From Sphingobacterium sp. SRCM116780 (GTDB lineage Bacteria > Bacteroidota > Bacteroidia > Sphingobacteriales > Sphingobacteriaceae): a DNA stretch of 64,000 bases. Under the pieces are notes generated by a model. That model saw only the letters and a program-made list of their open reading frames with translations. It had not been told where the DNA came from and did not search any database. Below are positions 10,243 through 18,215 of the stretch, piece after piece (position 1 is the first letter of the stretch; every line of letters starts with the position of its first letter). Location of the stretch: assembly GCF_021442025.1 (NCBI RefSeq), contig NZ_CP090446.1, positions 4,030,001 to 4,094,000 of the forward strand, given 5' to 3'. A program made the position numbers and the translations under genes.

Positions 10243-11739
10243 ATGAAACGCAATAATAATAAAACTATGATATATGCACTTTTGTTGTCTTGTTTGGTAA
10301 CAGCAACATCTTGTAACCGCGATAGCTATACGCCCTCATCAACAAATTCAACAAAAGATAAAGGGGACGTGACGATTTATACAACAACGAATAATCGTTC
10401 ACAAGATTTCAGCAAAGGATTTGTGGATTTCAGTACGAAATTTAATATGTCACCCAATACGATAACCCTAGATCCTACACAGAAATTTCAAACCATGGAC
10501 GGTTTTGGGGCAGCAATCACTGGTTCTACCTGTTATAATCTGATGAAAATGAGTCAAGAAGATCGTACAAAATTTTTGACAGAGACCTTTTCTGATCAAA
10601 ATGGTATGGGCATGAGCTATATTCGAATCGCTATTGGCTGTTCTGACTTTTCATTAAGTGAGTATACATGTTGGGATAAAGAGGGTAAAGAAAACTTTGG
10701 ATTGCAATCGGAAGAAAAACAATATATCCTTCCAGTATTGAAAGAGATATTAGCTATCAATCCATCGATCAAGATCTTGGGATCACCATGGACGGCTCCA
10801 AAATGGATGAAAGTGAATAATCTGACAGATTTAAAACCATTTGATTCCTGGACAAGCGGTCAATTGAATCCTAAATATTACCAAGAATACGGATGGTACT
10901 TCGTACAATGGTTACAAGCAATGAAAAAAGAGGGAATCAATGTATCAGCGATTACCATTCAAAATGAACCGTTAAACCGAGGAAATTCCGCGTCGATGTA
11001 TATGACTTGGCAGGAACAACAAGCTTTTATCAAACAAGCATTAGGCCCACAATTGAGATCAGCGTCTTTAGAAACAAAAATTTACGCATTCGATCATAAT
11101 TATAATTATGATGATGTTGCCGACCAAAATGATTATCCTGTAAAAATCTATAATGATGCAGGAGCAGCATCTTTTATTACAGGAGCCGCATTCCATAATT
11201 ACGGCGGGAATAGATCAGAACTATTGGATATTCATAATCAACGTCCAGATAAAGACCTTGTATTTACAGAAACATCCATTGGTGAATGGAACGACGGTCG
11301 TAATTTGGAAACAAGATTAATGGAAGATATGCGCGAAGTGGCCTTAGGAACAGTCAATAATTGGAGTAAAGCCGTTATTGTTTGGAATTTAATGTTAGAT
11401 ACAGATAAAGGTCCGAATCGGGAGGGAGGTTGTCAAACCTGCTATGGAGCCGTAGATATTAATAAAGCTAATTTTAAAAGTATTACACGGAACTCTCATT
11501 ACTACATTATAGGACATCTTTCATCCGTAGTCAAACCTGGAGCCCTTCGTATTGGAGCAAGTGGTTATACAGCAGAAGGATTGGTTTACACAGCATTTCA
11601 GAATACAGATGGTTCATATGCAGTTGTCTTATTAAATGATGCCAATGAGAACAGAAAGATCACATTAAGTGATAAAAAGAATCATTTTAGCTACGAAGTG
11701 CCAGCAAAATCGGTTGTTTCTTATCGTTGGACTAATTAA
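10243..11739 (+). CDS. GH30 family glycosidase lipoprotein (probable beta-1,6-glucanase or glucosylceramidase-like)
   Basis: Retaining glycoside hydrolase of family GH30 (clan A). Start is the ATG at 10243 (MKRNNNKTMIY); an upstream in-frame TTG at 10234 is unlikely. A lipoprotein signal ends at Cys24. The domain opens with QKFQTMDGFGAAITGSTCYNL and has SPWTAPKWMK. The acid/base Glu is about 242 in TIQNEPLN and the nucleophile Glu about 343 in VFTETSIGEW. A beta-sandwich typical of GH30 closes the protein. In a SusCD operon, GH30 subfamily 3 enzymes such as the Bacteroides thetaiotaomicron beta-1,6-glucanase act on fungal beta-1,6-glucan at the cell surface. Family is certain; the substrate is inferred from context. 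Confidence 0.9.
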   Translation: MKRNNNKTMIYALLLSCLVTATSCNRDSYTPSSTNSTKDKGDVTIYTTTNNRSQDFSKGFVDFSTKFNMSPNTITLDPTQKFQTMDGFGAAITGSTCYNLMKMSQEDRTKFLTETFSDQNGMGMSYIRIAIGCSDFSLSEYTCWDKEGKENFGLQSEEKQYILPVLKEILAINPSIKILGSPWTAPKWMKVNNLTDLKPFDSWTSGQLNPKYYQEYGWYFVQWLQAMKKEGINVSAITIQNEPLNRGNSASMYMTWQEQQAFIKQALGPQLRSASLETKIYAFDHNYNYDDVADQNDYPVKIYNDAGAASFITGAAFHNYGGNRSELLDIHNQRPDKDLVFTETSIGEWNDGRNLETRLMEDMREVALGTVNNWSKAVIVWNLMLDTDKGPNREGGCQTCYGAVDINKANFKSITRNSHYYIIGHLSSVVKPGALRIGASGYTAEGLVYTAFQNTDGSYAVVLLNDANENRKITLSDKKNHFSYEVPAKSVVSYRWTN

Positions 11740-11750
11740 TATTTAAAATT

Positions 11751-13088
11751 ATGAAAAGACTTATTTTAAATCTCCTTCTTGGAACTGCTGCAATCACAGC
11801 ATTGTATTCGTGCAAAAAGGATGAAAAATATGTATATCAAGTCGGTGATCCCCAAATAGAATTAAAGTCAAATGTTTCATCTGCTCACTTTGGCGATAGT
11901 CTGGCTTTTCAAGTTCATGTTTCGGATTCGGAAATTGCGTTATCTACTGTAAAAGTACAATTGTTTTTCACAGATGATCAAGTTGCAGAAACAGTAATCC
12001 GAACAAAAGAAAATGGAGATTATAGCGGCAAAATATTCGTTCCTTTTTATAAAAATATTCCAGATGGTAAAGCTACAATTAAATTTATCTTACAGAATAT
12101 TAGTCAAAAGACGACAGAGCAAGCCCATGAAATTGATTTGAGTAGACCTGATTTTCCATATTTGAACTTAGTAACAGCATCTAAGTCTTATAAAATGGAG
12201 AAGATTGGACCAAATAAATATGCTGCAACAGAAAATTTTCCATCTTCTATAAAAGGTTATATCCAAGCACCTAAAGTAGGTGCACTGGGTAATGAGATGA
12301 ACTTTGGATGGGTAAATAATGTGATTAATGTGGGTTCTACTACAGAAATACCGTTTTCTAATTTAACTTCAGGGATCTATAGCATACAATTTAATACGCT
12401 GACTTATGAAGCATCGCCATTTATTAACATCTATGTTAATGGAACTTTGTCGACTCGTATCGATGATGATCATTTCAACGCAGAGTTAGACATGACAAAG
12501 GATGCTACTGTAACTGTTGATGGTATCGAAAATCTGAAAGATTGGTGGATCGATCCAGACTATTTCACAAGAAAATCTGATGGAAGTCTCAGTTTCAATG
12601 GTATAAGTGGAAAGTATCGGATTACCACAGATCTTAAATTAAAGTATTTCGTTATGGAAGCGATGAATGGTTCAGATCTAGCAACCTTAAACGCCGATGG
12701 AACGGGTGCTGTTTGGATAATCGGAGAAGGTATTGGTAAGCCAAGTGTAGCCACGAATCAAGTCGGATGGAATACAGATAAAGCATTATGTATGATGCCG
12801 ATTGGTAATAAAAAATATCAAATAACAGTAAAAGCAGGTGAATCGATCAATGCTGATAATATCAACTTTAAGTTTTTCCATCAAAAAGGTTGGGGTGGAG
12901 AGTTCGGAGGAACAAGTATCAGTACTAATAGTGATTTAATTTTTATTGGTGATGGAACCAATGGGCGAGATGGAGGCAATCTAGGAATAGTCTCTGGTAA
13001 AATGCTCACTACAGGTAGTACCTATATCTTGACAGTAGATCTAAGTCAAGGAAATAGTAAGGCAATCCTAACGGTTACTAAGCTATAA
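11751..13088 (+). CDS. multi-domain surface lipoprotein, probable glycan-binding protein
   Basis: Last gene of the GH30 operon, 11 bp after the enzyme. The lipoprotein signal ends at Cys21 (ALYSC). Beta-rich domains follow: an Ig/cadherin-like fold at about 35-130 (LAFQVHVSDSEIALSTVKVQLFF), a lectin-like middle part with several aromatic residues (about 135-260), and a C-terminal SusE/SusF-like module (about 285-445) with NADGTGAVWIIGEGIGKP, NFKFFHQKGWGGEF and LGIVSGKMLTTGSTYILTVDLSQG. It has no catalytic motif. The position is that of the surface glycan-binding protein in beta-glucan loci. It resembles proteins I recall as DUF5125/DUF5121, but I could not verify that. Confidence 0.75.
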   Translation: MKRLILNLLLGTAAITALYSCKKDEKYVYQVGDPQIELKSNVSSAHFGDSLAFQVHVSDSEIALSTVKVQLFFTDDQVAETVIRTKENGDYSGKIFVPFYKNIPDGKATIKFILQNISQKTTEQAHEIDLSRPDFPYLNLVTASKSYKMEKIGPNKYAATENFPSSIKGYIQAPKVGALGNEMNFGWVNNVINVGSTTEIPFSNLTSGIYSIQFNTLTYEASPFINIYVNGTLSTRIDDDHFNAELDMTKDATVTVDGIENLKDWWIDPDYFTRKSDGSLSFNGISGKYRITTDLKLKYFVMEAMNGSDLATLNADGTGAVWIIGEGIGKPSVATNQVGWNTDKALCMMPIGNKKYQITVKAGESINADNINFKFFHQKGWGGEFGGTSISTNSDLIFIGDGTNGRDGGNLGIVSGKMLTTGSTYILTVDLSQGNSKAILTVTKL

Positions 13089-13106
13089 TTTGTTAGATCA
13101 AAAGAG

Positions 13107-13140
13107 AAAAGCCTTTACTCGAACACGAGTAAAGGCTTTT
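13107..13140. terminator. terminator of the GH30 operon
   Basis: A 15-bp perfect stem (13107-13121 with 13126-13140) around a 4-nt loop AACA. It begins with AAAA and ends with TTTT, 18 bp after the stop codon of the surface lipoprotein gene. Confidence 0.85.
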
Positions 13141-13191
13141 TATTGCTATATATTTTCCAATGGCTATAGATCAATTTTTTTATTTATCATG

Positions 13192-13220
13192 TTGCCCTTA
13201 CACGATTATGTGTATATTTG
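13192..13220 (+). promoter_or_regulatory. promoter with overlapping inverted repeat for the copper-type operon
   Basis: TATATTTG at 13213-13220 matches the Bacteroidota -7 box, with TTG at 13192-13194 18 bp upstream as -33. An inverted repeat TACAC-N6-GTGTA (13199-13214) lies between the two boxes and overlaps the first bases of the -7 box. That is where a repressor would block polymerase. The leader to the ATG at 13242 would be only about 15 nt. Confidence 0.55.
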
Positions 13221-13241
13221 TCAATAGATTTTCAATAATTG

Positions 13242-13622
13242 ATGAAACAGAAACTGTTTATACTACTTATCGTACCCGTTTTGCTGCTGCAATCGATGAC
13301 AGGTTTGTTTGTATGGACTGCTTTTCAGGCAAATCGAGATTATATTGCCAAAACACAATGTGAAAATCGTTTCAATGCAATGGCTTCTTCTTGTCATGGA
13401 CAGTGTGTGCTGATGAAAAAAATGAAGAAGATCATGGAACATGAATCTAAAACCTCAGATACAAAATTTCAAGGATTTGCTATGGTTTCTTATTGGCAAG
13501 AAATTTTAAAACTTGATTTTTTGACACCAAGTTTGCTGTTAAGAAAAGAGTCTATTCTTGAATGGACGAACCTCTATCAATTTTCTTTTTCCAATAATCT
13601 GCTGAGACCCCCACTCTCTTAA
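13242..13622 (+). CDS. small membrane-anchored Cys protein, CENRF/CxGQC type (copy 1)
   Basis: 126 aa protein with one N-terminal membrane helix (about 5-28). A conserved block follows: FQANRDYIAKTQCENRF and then SSCHGQCVLMKKMKK, with cysteines at 40, 51 and 55. The rest is Lys-rich and ends with a hydrophobic patch and a PPLS tail. It starts at the ATG at 13242; the TTG one codon earlier is not needed. I recognise this as a recurring small Bacteroidota protein (YIAK.LCENR...C.GKC.L.K) with no established function. It begins an operon with a paralogue and MbnP/di-haem genes. The three cysteines plus His52 could hold copper or form disulfides; this is inference. Confidence 0.75.
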   Translation: MKQKLFILLIVPVLLLQSMTGLFVWTAFQANRDYIAKTQCENRFNAMASSCHGQCVLMKKMKKIMEHESKTSDTKFQGFAMVSYWQEILKLDFLTPSLLLRKESILEWTNLYQFSFSNNLLRPPLS

Positions 13623-13715
13623 TATCTCTTCTCAGCGTCAAAGACGCTTTTAATACCATTTGTTTCATTCATCATTGGATGGTTTATCGAGCGAGATAGC
13701 CCCAATTCTGTTGTT

Positions 13716-14111
13716 ATGTATTTGATTAGATTTCAGCGCACCATTATTTTTTTTATGCTGCTCAGCCTTACCTTTCAATGTATGGCTAGTTTAGGTATGT
13801 TGGCTTGGTTTGAAGCGAATCAATCCTACATTGCCCAAAATCTTTGTGAAAATAGGTTTCAACCCGCTATGCACTGTAATGGACAATGTATATTGATGAA
13901 GAAGATGAAAATGCTGGAAGATAAACAAGAACCGGATAAAACTACAGAGAGATTAGTTCAATTGCCTCAGATTTTATTGCCAAATTTACTGCTTACAGAT
14001 TGGTTTGATGAAGAGACAGAGTGGGATAGGGAAGACTATCCTTACTTGAATGATTATTCTTTCTTATTCTTACGAAAATTAAAAATACCCCCTAAATTTC
14101 CTGTTTCTTAA
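13716..14111 (+). CDS. small membrane-anchored Cys protein, CENRF/CxGQC type (copy 2)
   Basis: 131 aa paralogue of the preceding gene. It has one N-terminal membrane helix (about 9-32), then WFEANQSYIAQNLCENRF and MHCNGQCILMKKMKM, with cysteines at 44, 54 and 58. The shared core is about 35 residues (W..F.AN..YIA...CENRF, then C.GQC.LMKKMK). The C-terminal halves differ but both end in P-rich tails (PPLS and PPKFPVS). A 93-bp gap with a small hairpin (13634-13648) separates the two copies. Retention of two diverged copies suggests non-identical roles, perhaps partners. The biochemical function is unknown. Confidence 0.75.
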   Translation: MYLIRFQRTIIFFMLLSLTFQCMASLGMLAWFEANQSYIAQNLCENRFQPAMHCNGQCILMKKMKMLEDKQEPDKTTERLVQLPQILLPNLLLTDWFDEETEWDREDYPYLNDYSFLFLRKLKIPPKFPVS

Positions 14112-14217
14112 TACCCCTTTTTTCAGCATAAAGACTGGTTTTACCTCTAAAAGGTGGGACATGAGTACCATTATGCTCATTGATTCATAACTTTTATTCA
14201 ATAAAAAAATTAAAAAC

Positions 14218-15087
14218 ATGAAATTTAACATTATAAAATACCTCTTTTTTATTCTTTCTGTACTATTTATTTTCACGTCTTGTAGTAAATCGGATGCATT
14301 AGTTCCAGATGCAACGAAAAAAGGAGATTTTTCTATCGAATTTGACAACCTTGTAGGAGGAAATAAGTTGGTACTCAACAATACGACAAAACCCTATAAA
14401 AATGCCTCTGGAGAATCCTTTACCATTTCTAGAGTACAATATTATATTAGTAATATTCAGTTAACAAAAGCAGATGGATCCATATATCGTGTGCCTCAAG
14501 ATCCTGTTGATAGTAGTTATTTCCTTATTCGAGCAGATGTAGCAGCTTCTAAACACGCAAATATTAGTGTTCCAGAAGGAGATTATACACAGGTTTCTTT
14601 TGTTTTGGGAGTAGATAGTTTACGTAATACAATGGGACTTGAAAAACGTACAGGTGTTTTGGATCCTACAGTTGGTGATAGTGAAGGTGCTGGTATGTAC
14701 TGGGGTTGGAATAGTGGTTATATTTTCTTTAAACTGGAAGGAAATTCCTCGGTATTGACGACGACAGAAGATCCAACAGGCAAACAACAGTTTAAATACC
14801 ATATTGGTGGTTTTGGAGGAATGAATACACCTACAATCAATAATTTGAAGACTGTAACGCTCGACTTAAAGACAGCAGGTATTGCGCAGGTACGTTCGGG
14901 ATATCGAAGTAATATCCACTTGTTTGTGGATTTAATGAAAGTGTTTGATGGAAAAACTACTGTTAAAATAAAAGAACATCCTAATCTGATGTTTGATCCA
15001 TTTACAGCTACCATTGCTCAAAACTATGCGGGTATGTTTAAACATGACCATACAGAAAATGGAGAGAAAAGTGGTTCTGAAGAATAA
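14218..15087 (+). CDS. MbnP-like copper-associated lipoprotein
   Basis: 289 aa lipoprotein (signal ending at Cys22, FTSCSKS). It matches the MbnP family: GDFSIEFDNLVGGNKLVLN at about 36-54, SFTISRVQYYISNIQLT, then VSFVLGVDSLRN. The conserved tryptophan segment MYWGWNSGYIFFKLEG has Trp162 and Trp164, and the C-terminal NYAGMFKHDHTENG stretch is rich in Met and His. In characterised systems a di-haem MbnH enzyme oxidises a conserved Trp of MbnP to kynurenine, and MbnP then binds Cu(I). Here the di-haem partner is the next gene, 9 bp downstream, which strongly supports the assignment. There is no methanobactin gene in the window. Confidence 0.85.
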   Translation: MKFNIIKYLFFILSVLFIFTSCSKSDALVPDATKKGDFSIEFDNLVGGNKLVLNNTTKPYKNASGESFTISRVQYYISNIQLTKADGSIYRVPQDPVDSSYFLIRADVAASKHANISVPEGDYTQVSFVLGVDSLRNTMGLEKRTGVLDPTVGDSEGAGMYWGWNSGYIFFKLEGNSSVLTTTEDPTGKQQFKYHIGGFGGMNTPTINNLKTVTLDLKTAGIAQVRSGYRSNIHLFVDLMKVFDGKTTVKIKEHPNLMFDPFTATIAQNYAGMFKHDHTENGEKSGSEE

Positions 15088-15096
15088 CTGCAGAGG

Positions 15097-16164
15097 ATGA
15101 AAAAATTAGTTGTTTTCGGATTACTTCTTACACTTGTCTATGCCTGTCAGAAATCAGGAGAGGTGAAACCTGAGGTTTTAAAGTTTTTAGGATTTGAAAA
15201 ACCAATTCATTTTCCTGAACCGATATATGCTTTTGAGAGTAATCCAATTACAGAAGCAGGATTTGAATTAGGAAAGCGATTGTTTCACGATCCCCTATTG
15301 TCACGTAATAATACAATTGCTTGTGCAAGTTGTCATATTCAGACAGCTAGTTTTACACATCATGGACACGATGTGAGTCATGGAATAGATGATTTAGTAG
15401 GTATTCGCAATTCTATTCCCATTATGAATTTAGCTTGGTCTAAAGAGTTTTTCTGGGATGGTGGTGTATTTAACTTAGATCTTGTCTCAGTTGTTCCCAT
15501 CGAAAATCCAGTAGAAATGGATGAAAAGATGCCGAATGTTATTAAAAAATTGCAAGCAACGAGCCATTATGCTGAACTCTTTAAAAAGGCATTTGGGACA
15601 GCTGATATTACATCAGCTCGTCTGTCCCAAGCTTTATCTCAATTTATGTTGATGGCTGTCAGTGACAATAGTAAATATGATCAGGTGATGCGTGGTGAAC
15701 AAGGAGTGACCTTTACCGAGGAGGAGAAGCGAGGTTATATATTTTTTAAAGATAAGTGCAGTGCCTGTCATACTGAACCGTTGTTTACAGATCGGCAAAT
15801 GCACGATAACGGATTAGGTCCTAATTTAGCTGGGGATGTGGGAAGGTATGCGATTACCTTGAATCCAAAGGATAAATATAAATTTAAAGTACCAAGTCTG
15901 CGCAATCTTGCTTATTCTGCTCCTTATATGCACGATGGTAGTATCTATACATTAAGTGCAGTTTTAGATCATTATCGTTTCCAAGTTCTACCAACGGAAA
16001 ATTTAGATCCAATATTGAAACAGTCCGACGGAACGAGAGGTATCACAATGACGGAACAGAATAAAGTAGATCTACTTGCTTTTTTAGCGACATTAAATGA
16101 TGCTTCTTTTGTTAAGAATGAGCTGTTATCAGGACCCACAGCTGTTGGGTTCAATTTGAATTAA
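15097..16164 (+). CDS. di-haem cytochrome c peroxidase / MauG-MbnH-like lipoprotein
   Basis: 355 aa periplasmic enzyme. It has a lipoprotein signal (Cys17, VYACQKS) and two c-type haem sites: CASCH at 76-80 and CSACH at 221-225. It also has the family landmarks LGKRLFHDPLLSRNNTIACASCH, FFWDGGVFNLDLVSVVPIENPVEM (about 118-141) and VPSLRNLAYSAPYMHDGS (about 265-282). This is the peroxidase/MauG superfamily. Adjacency to an MbnP-like gene points to the MbnH role, oxidising tryptophan on MbnP rather than detoxifying peroxide. Start ATG at 15097. Superfamily is certain; the MbnH role is inferred from the neighbour. Confidence 0.88.
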   Translation: MKKLVVFGLLLTLVYACQKSGEVKPEVLKFLGFEKPIHFPEPIYAFESNPITEAGFELGKRLFHDPLLSRNNTIACASCHIQTASFTHHGHDVSHGIDDLVGIRNSIPIMNLAWSKEFFWDGGVFNLDLVSVVPIENPVEMDEKMPNVIKKLQATSHYAELFKKAFGTADITSARLSQALSQFMLMAVSDNSKYDQVMRGEQGVTFTEEEKRGYIFFKDKCSACHTEPLFTDRQMHDNGLGPNLAGDVGRYAITLNPKDKYKFKVPSLRNLAYSAPYMHDGSIYTLSAVLDHYRFQVLPTENLDPILKQSDGTRGITMTEQNKVDLLAFLATLNDASFVKNELLSGPTAVGFNLN

Positions 16165-16176
16165 TAAAAAAATACC

Positions 16177-17112
16177 ATGAAATTAAAAATAATGATACTC
16201 TTTAGCATACTGCTAATGGGATTTTCTAGTCAAGCTTGCGATATCTGTGGATGTGGTGTTGGGAGCTACTATATGGGTATACTACCTGAATTTAATAAAC
16301 GATTTATAGGATTGCGTTATCAGTACAATAGTCTTCAAAGTCATTTGGGACCTCAAGGTGAACGAACTGCATTAACCGAAGATGAAAAGTTTCATATAGC
16401 CGAATTATGGGGAGCTTTTCAGATCGGCACTCGTTTTCGTGTGATGGCATTTTTACCGTATAATTTTAATAGCAGGGAAGCCGTTGGGATGGATGAAAAA
16501 ACAAGTAAAAGTGGATTAGGAGATATCGCTGTAATGGGTTATTACAAAGTTTTTGAATCAACTCATCAGACTTCCAACAATCGCTTGTTCGCGCATTCCT
16601 TATGGGCTGGAGCTGGTGTCAAACTTCCAACAGGAAAATATGATGTCACGGAACGAGATATTTCCAATACAGATCAACCGAATAACTTTCAGCTAGGAAC
16701 TGGAAGTACAGATTTTACAGCAAACTTAGCTTATGATGCGCGTTTGATGGATTTGGGTATGAATGTGAATGCTTCCTACAAAATAAATACAACAAATTCA
16801 GATGATTATTTGTATGGTAATAAATTTACAGGAAATATGTTGTTTTATTACAAATTTCTGTTGAACGAAAAGTTAAGAATAGCACCAAATGCAGGTGTTC
16901 GTTATGAAAATGCTGCAAAAGATTTGGCAAGTGGTCAGTTTGATGTAGCACAATCTGGAGGATATATGACATCTGCTATTTTAGGAGCAGAAGTTAATGT
17001 AGGTAAAGTTTCATTTGGAGCCAATTGGCAAGCTCCAATAAATCAAAATTTAGGCAATCATCGTGTAGAAGCAGGAAACCGTGTAATGACACACGTTTCT
17101 TTCTCTTTTTAG
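16177..17112 (+). CDS. outer-membrane beta-barrel protein with N-terminal CDICGCG motif
   Basis: 311 aa protein with a cleavable signal peptide (1-20, SSQA). The mature N-terminus carries CDICGCGVGSYYMG, three cysteines in seven residues, a likely metal site. The rest is amphipathic beta strands (RFIGLRYQYNSL, FRVMAFLPYNF, LWAGAGVKLPTGKY, MTHVSFSF) ending in Phe, as expected for an outer-membrane barrel. It is the last gene of the MbnP/di-haem operon, 12 bp after the peroxidase, and a hairpin follows. It may be an exit or entry channel, or a sensor, for copper. I do not recognise a named family. Confidence 0.7.
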   Translation: MKLKIMILFSILLMGFSSQACDICGCGVGSYYMGILPEFNKRFIGLRYQYNSLQSHLGPQGERTALTEDEKFHIAELWGAFQIGTRFRVMAFLPYNFNSREAVGMDEKTSKSGLGDIAVMGYYKVFESTHQTSNNRLFAHSLWAGAGVKLPTGKYDVTERDISNTDQPNNFQLGTGSTDFTANLAYDARLMDLGMNVNASYKINTTNSDDYLYGNKFTGNMLFYYKFLLNEKLRIAPNAGVRYENAAKDLASGQFDVAQSGGYMTSAILGAEVNVGKVSFGANWQAPINQNLGNHRVEAGNRVMTHVSFSF

Positions 17113-17131
17113 TATTGGCTTGCATAACAAG

Positions 17132-17160
17132 AATGCCTCTATGGATTTCATAGAGGCATT
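17132..17160. terminator. terminator of the MbnP/di-haem operon
   Basis: A 12-bp stem AATGCCTCTATG / CATAGAGGCATT with a 5-nt loop, 20 bp after the barrel gene stop. Only a short T-run follows, so termination strength is uncertain. The remaining 17161-17410 region shows no gene or clear structure. Confidence 0.65.
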
Positions 17161-17410
17161 TCCGTTATATCTGTATCAGATTATGCTTGTAAGAGTGATT
17201 TTGTCAATTGGATGCTCTTTAACATATTTATATCTTTTAGTTTTAAATTGTTTCTGTTTAATTTATTGCTGAGTGAGTATAACAAACGGTAGAACGTTAC
17301 AGAATTTATTTCATTTTAATGATCGAGTATATCATCGAATGATTTCGCTTTCATCCGTTGTACGTTTATTTTTTTGACTTTCATTTAGCAGTTCTACAAC
17401 CCAAATATTC

Positions 17411-17439
17411 TTGTATCTTCTCGCTAATTCATACCTTTG
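17411..17439 (+). promoter_or_regulatory. promoter of truA, giving a very short leader
   Basis: TTG at 17411-17413, 18 bp, then TACCTTTG at 17432-17439. Both match the Bacteroidota promoter consensus. The ATG of truA begins at 17449, only 9 bp after the -7 box, so the transcript should have a leader of a few nt or none. Confidence 0.6.
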
Positions 17440-17448
17440 TTTTTGAAA

Positions 17449-18210
17449 ATGGAGAAAATTAGATTTTTTATAGAAATAGCTTATTTTGGAAAGAACTATC
17501 ATGGATGGCAAATTCAAAATAATGCAGTTTCTGTACAAGAGAAGTTAAATCAAGCATTAGAAATTTTGTTGCGAGTACCAATTGAAACAATTGGAGCCGG
17601 AAGAACCGATGCAGGTGTACATGCTAAACAGTTATTCGTTCATTTTGATAGTGATTTTTCTGGCATATTGGAGAAGCCAGATCGTTTTTTACATGCTTTA
17701 AATGGTTTGTTACCCCATGATATTGCTGTTAAATCTATTTTTCCTGTTCATGCTGATGCACATGCCCGTTTTGACGCGGTACGTCGTTCTTATGAATATC
17801 ATCTTCATTTCGAAAAAGATCCGTTTATTTACGCTTATTCATCCTATTTAAGGGACATTCCTGATGTAGAAAAGATGAATAAGGCAGCTGAGTTTTTGCT
17901 GGGAAAACAAGATTTTAGCTGCTTTAGTAAATCGAATACACAAGTGTTTACGAATATCTGTACGATAACAAGAGCGGAGTGGGTGTGGGAGGAAAAAGGT
18001 AAACTTGTTTTTCATATTACAGCTGATCGTTTTTTGCGTAATATGGTACGAGCAGTAGTTGGAACCTTGTTAGAAATCGGAATAAAAGGAAAACCAATTT
18101 CATTTATGGAAGAAGTCATCGCAAGTCAAAATCGGTCAATGGCTGGAACATCTGTTCCTGCACAAGGATTGTATTTAACAGAAGTGGCTTATCCTTACCT
18201 TGTAAATTAG
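17449..18210 (+). CDS. truA: tRNA pseudouridine(38-40) synthase TruA
   Basis: Converts uridines 38-40 of the tRNA anticodon arm to pseudouridine. Motifs: YFGKNYHGWQIQ near the N-terminus, the catalytic Asp (about 54) in TIGAGRTDAGVHA, RFDAVRRSYEYHL, and FLRNMVRAVVGTLLEIG in the C-terminal half. 253 aa is the usual size. The ATG at 17449 (MEKIRFFIEIAYFG) is preferred over a TTG four codons upstream because that TTG lies inside the -7 box. The ABC exporter gene starts 5 bp after it. Confidence 0.95.
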   Translation: MEKIRFFIEIAYFGKNYHGWQIQNNAVSVQEKLNQALEILLRVPIETIGAGRTDAGVHAKQLFVHFDSDFSGILEKPDRFLHALNGLLPHDIAVKSIFPVHADAHARFDAVRRSYEYHLHFEKDPFIYAYSSYLRDIPDVEKMNKAAEFLLGKQDFSCFSKSNTQVFTNICTITRAEWVWEEKGKLVFHITADRFLRNMVRAVVGTLLEIGIKGKPISFMEEVIASQNRSMAGTSVPAQGLYLTEVAYPYLVN

Positions 18211-18215
18211 AAAAA

